A stretch of 58,533 bases of DNA from Pholiota molesta (Eukaryota > Basidiomycota > Agaricomycetes > Agaricales > Strophariaceae). The stretch covers positions 1-58,533 of the forward strand of contig JACGCK010000254.1 in assembly GCA_014925825.1 (NCBI GenBank), given 5' to 3'. Below the pieces are notes generated by a model, which saw only the letters and a program-made list of their open reading frames with translations, was not told the origin of the DNA and searched no databases. The translations under genes were made by a program, and so were the position numbers. Of the stretch, positions 32,896-44,589 are shown one piece after another. How positions within the stretch are numbered: position 1 is the first letter of the stretch; every line of letters begins with the position of its first letter.

Positions 32896-33720
32896 GAATT
32901 CAAAAGCGTTCTGTCGTTTCAAATGCCCATTACCTGCCCTCGTTACCTCGTTGGGTCAATTCAAAAGCGTTCCCTGACTCGCTGGATCATTTTAACTTGC
33001 CCATTACCTTCCCTCGTTACCTCGTAGGGTAAATGCAAAATCATTGGGTCGTTTGAAATTCCCATTACCTGCCCTCGTTACCTCGTTGGGTCGTTTCAAA
33101 AGGCTTACGTCGTTAAATCGTTGGGTGAATTCAAAAGCGTTCGGTCGTTTCAAATGCCCATTACCTGCCCTCGTTACCTCGTTGGGTCAATTCAAAAGCG
33201 TTCCCTGACTCGCTGGATCATTTTAACTTGCCCATTACCTTCCCTCGTTACCTCGTTGGGTCGTTTCAAAAGGCTTACGTCGTTAACTCGTTGCGTCAAT
33301 TCAAAAGCGTTCGGTCGTTTCAAATGCCCATTACCTGCCCTCGTTACCTCGTTGGGTCAATTCAAAAGCGTTCCCTGACTCGCTGGATCATTTTAACTTG
33401 CCCATTACCTTCCCTCGTTACCTCGTAGGGTAAATGCAAAATCATTGGGTCGTTTGAAATTCCCATTACCTGCCCTCGTTACCTCGTTGGGTCGTTTCAA
33501 AAGGCTTACGTCGTTAAATCGTTGCGTCAGTTCAAAAGCGTTCAGTGGTTTTAATTGCCTATTACCTGCCCTCGTTACCTCGTTGGGTCGTTTCAAAGGG
33601 CTTACGTCGTTAACTCGTTGGGTCAATTCAAAAGCGTTACCTGACTCGTTGTATCATTTCAAAATGCTCCTTACCTGTCCTTGTTACCTCGTTGGGTCAT
33701 TTCAAAATGCCTTTACTGAC
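32896..33720. repeat. 96-bp satellite array, right part
   Basis: Continuation of the same satellite after the inserted element. The first unit resumes exactly where the left part broke (GAATTCAAAAGCG). The final unit (33590-33690) carries the same variants (CAAAGGGC, CTGACTCGTTGTATCATTTC) as the first unit at 28175-28260. The two outer ends of the array are therefore related to each other more than to the interior. Confidence 0.88.
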
Positions 33721-34684
33721 ATGTCAAGCATCACAGACATTGGATGGGACAGCAGTTAGAATGAGTGTACATACAAGTCAATGACACACATGGTGTTCGA
33801 GTGTAGTCGTGCCAGGGCCATGCACAATGTCTACTCATTTCAATGTCTGTGAAAAGTTATAAAAAGATGGATGGAATCCCCTTCCACTTTTATCAGAGCC
33901 AAATTTCCCAAATATTTTGCGTCCAGGGGGTATCGATCTCCAGGTGGACCAAGTTGCATGCAGAACACACAGGGAAATCTTTGACAATGAAAATGCGATG
34001 CCATACATGGAATTTCTGTAAGCCTCCGGGGAGGATTATTGAGGATGGGTAAAATGCCTCCAGGGTGGCAAGTCTACAGACAAGTGCAGTCACTGATAGA
34101 AGCGGCAATGGCGGCAAGGAAGGCCATTTTAATGCCGAGAGTGCGGCAAGTCTACAATCCAGTACACCCCTGAATAAAAGCGGCAATGGCGGCAAGGAAG
34201 GCCATTTTAATGCCGACACTGTAGCAAGTCTGTATACGAGTGGACTGACGGCATGTAGACTCTCCACCGTGGCGGCATTAAAATGCCCTAGCTTACCGCC
34301 ATTGCCGCTTCCATCATTGACTTCACAGCCATATCTACTTTCCACCCTTGCGGCATTAAAATTTTGTTAAGTTCCATTTTTCGACGCCATTAATGCTCAT
34401 TTATATATCAAATTTTCCATTCTTGTCCATTTCCTGAGCTGTCTCTGCTATTCTTTGATACATCCATACCCCCGCAATGTATTCAAGTGAAAAAATCAAG
34501 CCGTGTGGGACAAAAGCTGGGGCTGATACAATTTTTTAAATAATTTTTTTTACTCACTAGAAAGAGACAAACCGGTTGCGGGAATGGAGTAATAAATAAG
34601 GGATATAATTTATTACAGCTCGTGCAGCATTATATGAAATGAGTAGCGGAATATTTTTTAGGTATAAATCCCAATCATTTCCTG
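33721..34684. other. intergenic with a GCGGCAA direct/inverted repeat patch
   Basis: 34060-34230 holds two direct repeats of about 85 bp sharing GCAAGTCTACA, AGCGGCAATGGCGGCAAGG and CCATTTTAATGCCG. At 34270-34330 the same words return inverted (GCGGCATTAAAATG, CTTACCGCCATTGCCGCTT). No believable gene. The rest is AT-rich. Confidence 0.6.
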
Positions 34685-36152
34685 TTAGAACCAGCGCAAT
34701 CTTTGTTCATACAACTCGAGCGTCATCATTTCGCGAATGTTTAAAACATCGCGGCCATTCCAGCGGGGGATTTCTCTCTGAAAATAGACAAATTTGATGA
34801 ACTGGGCACAGAATATTCCACAGTCAGAGTGGTTACTCTGTTGTGGTACATCTGCTTCCGTGGAAATCCATTCTGGCCCCAGGGAAAGCCTATCTCGCAG
34901 CACCTAAACTATGATTAATAGAAGTACGTGAATGAATAATCGCCTTACTTTCCTGCATAATCTTTCCAGTCCTACTGCCTTGCACTGGGTTGGGATTTGA
35001 GCGGGTAGCGCCTTCTGGAAGGCTGTCCATAAAGATAACGTTGGTTTTGCCAACATCCAGCACGACAGTCAGCCAATGCTCGTTAGCTAAGTTAATTGGC
35101 ACAATAATTTGGTCGTAATTCTTCAAGGCCATTTGTATAGCCATCGTTGTTGAACAGTGCTTTAAATCGAGCTATTAATGGTTAGTAAAGAGTGATACTG
35201 ATATTAGCGGCTGAGGAATAACTTACACACGCAAATATTTTCTCTGAGGTAATTACTCCCTTGCGGGATAACAAAGCATAGAAAAAAGTGTTTAAAACGA
35301 GAAAACGGGGCTTGGAATTGCTACGAAGCAAATTGACGTAGCCGTTTATAATTTCGTCATTCACCCACTGTTCAGCGTTCAACTTCGAGATGGATTGGTA
35401 GCCTATTGTTTCTTGACGGACAAAATCGCGGTTGGTTCTGATTGAGTACCCAAATTTTCCCGACATTTCGCAGTTGAGAATGAAAATCCCTTTATTTATC
35501 GCCTCTTTTTGAATACGTGCAGTCGTTGCGGGCTCGATGTCAAGGAATTCCCAAGATTTTTGTGCATCAACCCAATGAAAGCTTTGTTCTGCAACTATAG
35601 GAGAAGCAAATTGGTGGATATATTGTTTGAAGAGTTCTTGGTCAATAATTTTTAGGATTGCTAAAGTAGAGAAGCGGTCAGAAGGATCATTTTCTGATAA
35701 ACAGGTTACTTACAATCTTCAGTTAAGTAAGTTGGTCGAATAACAGCATCAAAAGCCTCTCGGGACTCGCAATCATGGCTGTAGAGGCAGAGCGTCCGCA
35801 TAATCCATGGCTGAAGTATGACATCCAACTCCTTCCGGGGGTCCTTTGATTGCAGAAGAGCGTCCAGAATCTTGCTGCGAAGAGATCGGTGGTATGAAAA
35901 AAATCTCTGAACACTAGGATCGTTGTTGGCATTCTGATGTGTTCCTATTTCCCAAAATGTGTAAATGATGTCAAAAATGGCCAAAACACTCATTAATGGT
36001 TTGTTGGCTTTGACGACGTAAATCCTTTCTGGCGTGCATATGTCCAAAGTGGTCGAATCTATGAAGATCCAGCTGGATGTACGCTCTTGGGGAGTAAGCT
36101 TGAGGGAGCTTTCCCATGTGCGTAGGTCTTCCACAAAGGCGTTGTGCGCCAT
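34685..36152 (-). CDS. Ulp1/C48-type SUMO protease-like protein, probable frameshift
   Basis: Exons 35714..36152, 35227..35660, 34949..35171 and 34685..34903. The first half (MAHNAFVEDLRTWESS start) is unassigned. The second half is a Ulp1-type cysteine protease: LNAEQWVNDEIINGYVNLL substrate-binding start, catalytic His in NEHWLTVVLD, Asp in FMDSLP, and Gln/Cys in PQQSNHSDCGIFC. Such enzymes process SUMO or deconjugate it from proteins in the nucleus. The last junction is off by one base. The donor GTAAGG at 34948 leaves an extra A, and the frame containing the catalytic Cys is reached only with a one-base shift. It is therefore either a recent pseudogene, a sequencing error, or an unusual splice. 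All four catalytic residues are otherwise intact. Confidence 0.72.
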
Positions 36153-36696
36153 ATAAGAAATAAGTTTCTAGAAGCTAGAGCCAAGTTAGAGCCGTCTTTT
36201 CTGGGTATTGTCAACTGGTTTGAGCCCACCCTCAATTCTGTTGGTTTAACTAAAATGTTGTCACATGATACGGCTGCGTGTACCTTCGGGGCTACACCCT
36301 TCCCAGGGGTGTTGATTTGCTGGGTAATGTCGTATTTCCGATTTGTAGCATGTAGGTATATATGCATACCTTTGTTTCAGGTAAGTATGTAAGTATGTAT
36401 ATAATAGGTACGCAGACATGAAGATATGTGGTATGCAGGTATGTACAATGTGCATAGGTATGTAGGTACGTAGGTACTCAGCTACGAAATAGGTTGCATG
36501 CGGTGCACGTACCTGGGGCAATTTTTGAGTTGTAAGCTGGCGTTAGAGTCGCAGATTATAAGAACAAGTCCAGTCATATGATTAAAAAAAAATACGCATA
36601 TTAACGGATACGGCAGACACAATGAATGCCTCCAATAATACGTGGAACACAGTAGCCTTTAATGCAAGTAGTAGGTTCCGAACCCACCTTCCGCGT
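36153..36696. other. intergenic with GTAGGTAT-type simple repeat
   Basis: 36355-36485 is an imperfect repeat of GTATGTAGGTA words. The remainder has no recognisable gene. Confidence 0.5.
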
Positions 36697-39600
36697 TCAA
36701 ACCCCCACCTTCCGCCTCTTGGAGCCCACAATGGTCGAATCTTCTAAACATGGCTGAGCCACAAACGGAGGAGTAATTTTAGGGAGCTTACTCACCAGCT
36801 GGTTCCTTTTTTATGGACTCTCGATACCGCTTGTTTGCGTCATCGCGCTTGGTAGCTCCAAGACGAATTAGGTCGGCTACTTTTGAAAGGCCACTTCGAG
36901 ACGATGTGGACGTGCTCAGGCTACCCTGCTTCGGAAATACCTCCATTTCGTCAAAGGGAAAGAGCCTCCTATTCATGACGTCCATCTTGGCCAAGCCTGC
37001 CACGGTAGCAAGGTTTTCATCATTGAACCTACGAATGGAATATTTGTCGCAGATAGCGTCAAGTTGAGCGCCCAAGCGATCGCCCGTAAAATTTGGGCGG
37101 TGCGCTGCTTTATTGTTGTCAGCAGTGCGTTTGTAAAGTTCCAGCAGCTGGACGTGGTGCTGGAAAACGTTTTTCTGGAAGTCAGATATTGAGATCTCAC
37201 TCTGGGCGCCGTCCCGAGACAAAGGCCGAAGCTTGTAGCTGCGGTCTACCCAGGCTAGCAGCTCTGCACACTGACCCCGAGCATACTGGTTGAGGGTACG
37301 CTCCTCCAAAGGAAGAGGCGTTAAGTCGAACTCCATCCACAGCTGCGACTGAGTGTGGTTCATCTTTGTTTCGGGGCCGTACGTCCTATAGTCAATGACG
37401 TTGAGAAGGCGACCGATGTTGCAGGCCGAGATGAGGTCCATAAGCCCATCGAAGGTGCTGAGGTCGGGAATGTGGCAGCGTGTCGGATCTTCAGTATTCC
37501 AGATTAGCTCCTCACGCTTGTCAGAATAAATCTTAACATACCGTTTACATCTCCCATATTTCCTTCTACCAGGGCATGGTGGTACAGAGAGATTAATCGA
37601 CGAAGAGATGAGAATGCAGCGCTATGCTCCGTGTTTGTGATCAGCAGGTCGTGGACCAAGGTGTGAAAAATTCCAGCTAGTGTGTCTTTCATTGTGGACG
37701 TTGAAAAGAAGTGGCCGCCGCGGGCCACAGAACTTCCATGAGTATAGACTGCATGTAAAGTGTTTGGTCTCATAATTCTGCGCATGGTTAGGTCAGGGAT
37801 ATTTCGACGATTCAAGAACATAAACATAGGGCTTACAAACGCGACCCAGGCTGCAGGCAAATTGCCTCCAATGCGAATAGCGGCTTTGGTGCCCCGACCC
37901 CACTGCCATCAACATGGAAATCATGCTGGAACATAAGCCCGATGTCTTCAAAGATAGAAGACCCCAGTGTCGGGTCAGGCGATCGCGCAGAAAACCAAAT
38001 TTTGGTGCCGGTAAGAGGATAAACGTACGTCCCCAGCCCATTGCTGTCTATATGTAAAGTTGACAGCGTATTGATGCCCCAAAGTCCCCACCGAAACTCA
38101 GCAGTAGGGAACTGCTGTGTTTCTCCCCAGCCAGGCGTCTGAGTAGTTCTAAGCAGCGCATGAGTATCCGACGCAAACGGTTCGGGTTCCATGGAAGCCT
38201 GGCTCAGAGGAAAGTTGAGGGCGTTGAGAGAATTACCGGTAGGGGAGCTTGCATGTGCAAACATGTCTTCGAGGGTGCCAACCCGAAGCCTGTTATTCTG
38301 GTCTGAAGAAGAGGGCAGCGATTGGTCTATTTGCACGCACGTCAGCTATGTAAATTCATAAGGAAATGCTAACCAGCACCTTGTATATCTATCCTGCGGC
38401 CAGCATGACCACCTAACATTCGAGCAGCCTGGGCTGTGTTAATTGCCTTGTGAGGCTGGCCGTGGACTACGATGTGTTGCAATCGAAGAATTTTCAAGAT
38501 TGCAGCGTCCGACAGGTTTTCGAATTCTTCGTGAGATACCACGTGAAATATTGATTGACCCTTTTTGCTGGAATGACAGTGGAGTGGTTGGCCATCGACG
38601 TAACTGTTCTCAGCGGCCCTCATGAGATTCTGGAGGCTATTGAGGACATCTTCTCTCTGCATTACGTGTGAACATTTGGTGAAAATTGTTGGGTGAGATA
38701 TTTGAGATAAATAAAGACAGGACTTACATGGACGCTTGGTTTAAACTGGACCTTTTCGCCACAAGGGCCGTAAGTGACGACCTCCGTCTTGCAGATAATT
38801 TTGGGACGCTCTTTAGGATCCAGATTACATCTTCGGCGCTCAACCCATATGTCCTCAGCAATCTGCTCGTATGCGGCTTCGACGTCTGACTCGTCGCTCA
38901 TACCTGTTTCGTCCTCAACAACTGCTTTGGACTTAGGTCCACCTTTGCCGATGTGCTTATGCAAGGTCTTGGGGTGTTGTGCAAGGCTGCGGGAGTTGGC
39001 CGAACTAACGATTTTTCGTTCGGATTTGCCAGCGGATTCCCTCGTTCCCAAAGGCGTGTTTTTGTTGGCTTGCGTTGGCCTCGCTGCTTCACTTTGCTTT
39101 CCGTCGCGCCTCTGAGATGCCGCTTGATAAGGCTCTTCTTCACTCCCTCTGCTCCCATCCCTGCTCTCATCATCACTCTCTTCAATGCTTCCTTTCCCCT
39201 CGCTCTTTCTCTCCTTCTGAGACGCTGCTTGGTCAGACTCTTCTTCATTCCCTCCACTCTCGTCATCGCTCTCCCACATCTGAGAAGCTGCCCGACCAGG
39301 GTCGTCTTCGCTCCCCATAAGCTCTTTGTTTTGCGTCCCCTGGCCTATATTTCGAGACCCCCCTTCACTTTCTCCAATGCCATCAGTGCCGCGGGTACTC
39401 TCGCCCTCACTCTCCGTTGTGCGAGGTTCATCTTCATCCATAGCTTCATCGCCGCCGTGGTTTTTATCCCTGCAAGCTTCCATCTCCACTCTGTCTGCCT
39501 CACAATCGCCCGCTCGAATAATGGGGCTTTCCCCTCCGCATTGACTTTGTAACGAGTCGAAGGTACGGAAGCCTATTTCAGCATCCCAGGGGTGGGGAAC

Positions 39601-41145
39601 AAACAAGGGGTTCTGCATGCCTGTATCGCCGCTGTTGGCAGAGACGGCTGCCAGCACATCAAGGTCTGGTTGGTTTATGCTTTTGGCATTCAGAAAAGGA
39701 GTCGGGTTGAGGGGTTCGTCACTTCGAGAGTGTTCGTTTCCGGCACTGGGCGTATAGGCATCATTCGCGCTGGGAGGAGAATCGTCTGACATTTCTATGT
39801 CTTGTGAGGCACAAACTACAAAAACTTCAACAGGTTATATTGCGACTGCCTGTGAATTACTCACTTTCCTTGCGACTAATCTGATTTCTTTTAAACAGCG
39901 AATATTCGGTACGCTGGGCGAATTCCTCAGCTCTCGTCAACTCTTCGCTTTCTAAAATTTCACGGATGGCGTCGATGACGTCTTTTGATGTTGAATTGTC
40001 GCTTGTGGCTAAATTGAACAGCAATTGCCAGATCTTGTTTTCAAGGGAACGAATGGCTTCGGGCCGTTCATTCCCTAGGCGCATGAAACACTATGGTATA
40101 TCAATTTACAGATATCAACATTTTAGCTGCAGCAAGCACGTACTGATAACAATATCTCTCTTTTGACGGTACCATTATCCAATCGATTTCCCACTAAAAG
40201 AGAGATTGGGGTGAGTAGCGTGGACACTTGTAACGCTGTTCGAAGTTGCTGTGGCGACGTGCTGCCCCAGATATTTTTCAAATTTTTGGTGACGGCGTCT
40301 GGGTAAAGCGCACCAAATTTTGCGAAGACATCTTCTTGCAAATCAGGAAGGTCTGGGACCCCGCTGCCATTGACACTGCCTGATAGGACTGTGCGGAGGT
40401 GTAGTGTTGCCAGGGAGAAGTTGAGGAGAACTGTGTAGTGAAACAGCGACCCATGTAGCGTTGCAGCATAGTCGAGCAAGTTCGTTCCTTGAGCTTCGTC
40501 GGAGCTTGTCTCCAATTCATGGGGTTTGTACCAGTTTCTTCGAAATGTGGAGAGCACCTCGTACAAATTGGAGCTAAGCTTTGGAAATAAAGCATGATGC
40601 TTCTAACTCAAGTATGTCAGAACAGTTTTACTGCTTTAAGACACCTTAATTTACCATATTGTTATCGAAAACGGCGAAGTTGCTCTTTGTCTCCGCCATG
40701 TTTCCTACGTGGTTCAGGCGGCGGTATATGTCAATTAAACGATAGGCCATCAGATAGCTGCAGGCCATGGCGAATGCCTTCTCTCTGACGCGACTGATTG
40801 GTTTGCTCCCATATAAGAGCGCACTTCCCAGTGCAAACTTGAACGCCTGGCCTTGTTCAGAGGTTGGGAACTTCATTTTTTCCACCTCTGCCAAGGCCTG
40901 ATGAATTAATAGTTGTTAGTCGCAATTGGATGATTGAAATTAGTGAAGTTTGCACCTGGAATTTGGGAGGAATGCAAAATGAGACGTCCGTCATCACCGT
41001 ATCCCATGGAGATTCGAGAAATACTGGCAGATTAAACCGCACAGGTTCTTTGTGGAGAATTTCATTAGTTGAACATCAGATATAGCATTTAGCCAAATAA
41101 CTACGATGTTGGCTACATATCAGACTTACTAGGTTTCTCGGTCAT
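36697..41145 (-). CDS. large JmjC-domain protein, about 1,300 aa (multi-exon)
   Basis: About ten exons read in frame from ATG at 41145 (MTEKP) to TGA at 36697; the final short exon adds a basic SKRRKVGV end. Order: a helical N-terminal third; a long Ser/Glu/Asp-rich region with repeated E-x-D-Q-AASQ units (39.0-39.5 kb); then the JmjC core at about residue 890 on. There the HxD is HID (STLHIDSNGLGTYVYPLTGTKIW region, split by my limit) and the distal His is in RPNTLHAVYT, about 80 residues later, followed by GGHFFSTSTM. A helical C-terminus closes it. JmjC enzymes are Fe(II)/2OG oxygenases, many of them histone demethylases. Both metal ligands are present, so activity is plausible. A degenerate relative lies at 57.0-58.5 kb. 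Confidence 0.75.
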
Positions 41146-42699
41146 TGGTCTTCCTGAATTTGAATATGGGGATCTATGACAGAAGAGCGCAGTGTTGATG
41201 CAGTACAGGATGCCTTACTTATTTCCTTGAATTTAAAATATCATGGGACACACGTGTGGTGGCTTGTTGTCACATGACAGTCGCTAAAAAGTGATGTCAT
41301 TACGAAAAGTTCGTAGTCAACGGTCCGGAAATCCCGTTGTCATTCTAAAGCGTAGTGCTGAGGTCTGGAGAGGTTGGGAGATCTTGATGCAGACAGTCTG
41401 CGAAACGGTCTGTGATACTCATGTGTAGACTCTGGTCCTCTACCTCATGTGGAGCGTGACAGGCTTCGCCGTCATCCTGCCGTCTCCCGCGCCCTCCCGT
41501 ACCCCATGCCCTGATACCGTCTCCCGCACCCAGCAGTCAACACCGCCTCCCGCCCCGCCGTGCTACCCCGCCTCCCATCGCATCCCCTGCTTCCTCCACC
41601 AAGCCTGGCATTTAAGTTTTCCTTTCCTTACTTAGCCTATACGATCTCCAATTCACAATATATGATAAATTTAATGTATACCCGTACATATTCCCATGAG
41701 CATCAATCAGTAATACATGCCTCTTAACGTGCCTACTCATAGTACATTGTGTTGAGAGAGAGCCGTGCGTGCGAACCCACCCACCCAGCAGCTCGTTTCG
41801 CCCGCGTTCCGTGTCAGCTTTGCTGACCCACACCCAACCTCCGCTCTCTTTCAGCACACCGTACTTGCCTCCTGCCTAATGCGAGACGAAGCTGGATAGC
41901 CAACAAGAGTCACATGAGGTCACATAAAGAATAAAAATAAGATAAACGCAAGTGAGTCTAGCCGTCGGCGGTCGGCATGCAGCACTCATAGCCGACGCGA
42001 TTTCCTGTGCCGCCCCAGGAATAAGCGAAAACCCAAGTGTTTGTTATGCTTGTATCGGAAGGAGCCGTCTTGTCTGGCGGGGCTGATCTTCTGGAGTTTT
42101 CTATACTAACATTAAATGGTCCCATTGAAAACCTAGTTCCTTCCCCCAGCTCTCGAGCTTAGAACAAAGAACGGGGGAAAATTAAATTAAGATTATATAC
42201 GAAAATATGACGTTAGTGGGGTGGTTCAGAGGGCCAAGCAATCTTTGAAGGGAGATACTTATGCCGCGGTATAGTTGAGGAGTATGGGGATCACATACAA
42301 CCAGGCCAAGAGCAGACTGTCTTAGGTATTGCACGCCTTTGTGAAGGGCAGCTAATCTCCTTTCAACAGTCGAATGCTGGTGGCAGGTTGTTAAGAAGGG
42401 GGAATAGCGATCAAACTCAATCATGGAATTTATATGGCAACAATTTGTTATGTAATGACACGCACGTGTGCGGCAGCTGAGCGGCTGACAATTGCTGACT
42501 TTATCTTACAGATTGTTGAACGATGATTGCTTAATCAGATTTTGTGGCGTCTGGTCTGGCCTTAATGCGAGAGCTCTATAGATCAACTATAGATGCTCCC
42601 CAATAAAGATCCAACATTGTTATTAATCTGATGCCATAAAATGCAAGCAGAAGGAGGAGATGCCAGTTTATGCAATCTAGTGTAGTTACAATTGAGTAG
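41146..42699. other. gene-poor stretch
   Basis: No convincing gene. A Pro/Cys-rich frame at 41447-41635 is composition-driven. A minus-strand open frame of 80 codons (42182-42424) has no motif and could be chance or a remnant exon. Confidence 0.45.
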
Positions 42700-43931
42700 C
42701 TATAACAACTTAAAATCACAGTGGCGACATTGATAAACCTTTTGGCCTGTGACAAGTAGGCGTTCCTCATCAGGATCATTCCCTTCTTGTAACCCAAAAT
42801 GATCATTCAGGAATGCCACCCAATCTTCGCCTTGCCATTCTTTTCCATCTGCGTTTATCTTGTCCCTCTCAGCACCGTTTGAAACCAACTCCCTAGCCTT
42901 CATAACAATTCTAATATTACCTGCAGTAAAATGAACTAGTCCTCCCCTACCGATGGGCTGGAAAGCAATGTCATAGAGAGCAGTTGGCAGCGGTGGAAGC
43001 AAGCTATTCTCCATAGCTTGGTCACGAATGGCAGACTGCTGTTCTGAGTGCTCGAATCTGAGGCAAGACACATGGTACCACGTTGCGCAAACGTCACAGT
43101 ATCGTTGCTCTTGAGTGTCTGGATTCCATCCAAAGCTACAACCTTCTTTACCACAGCCAGGTGGGTCTGCCTAAAATATAAGGAAAATAAGCAGTGATTA
43201 CTAAACATATGCCTCAAATGATGTACCTTTATGACTTGCAACTCTTCATCCCATACCATACGGAAAAAGAACTCGACAACGGGCTTTTGCATAGGAAGTT
43301 CTTCCTGCTTTGTTTCTAGATATATTATATCAACATCGCCTTCAATGAAAAGAAATGGTTTTCAGGGCAGATTGGTAGGGTTAAGGGAGGCGGCATACAG
43401 GAAACACTGTCAGATGAATTCAGAACTCCTTGGGTGCCCACGCAGAGCTCATTCTTTGCCATGCATTTCAACAATCTTTGAACCAATGTCAATTTCTCTG
43501 ATATTTTTATATTGAACGGATAAACTGACTCAGTTAAATCTGAACAAGGCTTCCCTCTTACAGCCCGTTCTATATCTCTTTTAGCCCAGAACCAAATGAC
43601 GTTCAATATGGCATCTTTTTGGGAAGGTGCCTTCCTTATTTCCACAACAATGCCTTTCCAAAGTTGATCCTTGGTGGGGCGGGCGATGTCTTTGATAGCG
43701 GGGTGGGAAAAAAGATACCTTAAATTAATGTTAGAACAAGAACTTCCTATGACTATATTGGACCTACGTTTCTCCAGCAATTATATCCAGACTAGAATCT
43801 ATCTAAAAGTTAGCATATTATATAAAAGGTGGCAGGTTAAACTAACCACCCCGCTTCACAGTAAATGAAGTCAGGACCTCTGTAGCTTCATGCTTCCACA
43901 GCGCAGCTAAATTTACTTTTCCACTGGGCAT
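42700..43931 (-). CDS. second BAH-PHD chromatin reader
   Basis: Start ATG at 43931 (MPSGKVNLAALWKHEA); first exon 43847..43931, stop at 42700. After the first intron the BAH-like region reads LDIIAGETYLFSHPA, then QLWKGIVVEI and NVIWFWAKRDIE. It ends in VDIIYLETKQ, reached by an intron that uses an acceptor about 40 nt upstream of that segment. A PHD-type finger follows: CGKEGC, YCDVC, WYHVSC and a closing CRHC near the C-terminus (KVYQCRHCDFKLL). Same architecture as the gene at 15.2-16.5 kb but only distantly similar. Inferred role: binding of histone tails or nucleosomes. One internal exon join is less certain than the rest. Confidence 0.65.
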
Positions 43932-44019
43932 GAGGGTGAGGGGTTGTCGCAATCAAGGTGGTATCTGCTGGAAGAGGTGCTGATGAATCGATACTTTTAA
44001 GCGTTCGATGGTGAATGGG

Positions 44020-44512
44020 TTAGAGAAATAGGAAGCCGGATTTGTCGCAACTCAAGAGCATCAAGGTAACGTGACGCTGAAATAATGCCGAATCAAGGCA
44101 GAATTGCCTGACATCATGGACTAACAAAGCACACCTGACTAGCATTAACCTCCATGCCTTCAAACGTCGATGAATGGCTGCAAAGACTGCATATCTCTGA
44201 ACCCCTTGAGGGCTTTGGTCCCTTAGAAGCTCAACATCCAGATGGTTTTTTCGATCATGAACATAATGGCAGCGACTCAGGCGGCCATTCTTCATTGTCA
44301 GAGTCTCTTGAAGTTGCTGTGCGTCAGAACAAGCATTTATCTTCAGCGGGGAGGGGACATTGCCATTAACTATAAGCTCAGGTTTTAGAAAATTCAGCAC
44401 AAAAGCAAGCAGCCCCTCAGGAAGGCCTCGTAGCTGCGAGGGAACCTTTTTCTGTATGTCGTATTAGCTATTTCAGAACAAAGTCGCTAACAGCCTTGTA
44501 GACATTGCCCAT
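44020..44512 (-). CDS. hypothetical ORF, possible two-exon fragment
   Basis: A possible start MGNVYKA at 44512 joins across a ~42-nt intron to an open frame with LRGLPEGLLAFVLNFLKPELIVNGN and a charged His/Arg region. The end is not clear: the frame runs to 44020, but a GTGTGC donor near 44130 could lead elsewhere. It may be an independent gene or a detached upstream part of the BAH-PHD gene. No domain recognised. Confidence 0.3.
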
Positions 44513-44589
44513 AACCAATACTGTAAGGCTAAGAGTTGCCAACTTTTTTTAAAATCACCTTAAGACCAGTGCTCTAGGCACTATCAAAT

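Noticed and set aside
38953..39552. Plus-strand 199-codon Leu/Phe-rich frame
   Set aside because: Antisense of the Ser/Glu-rich region of the large JmjC gene.
41447..41635. Pro/Cys-rich small open frame as a secreted peptide
   Set aside because: No signal peptide and the composition follows from a local CCGTCTCCCGC repeat.
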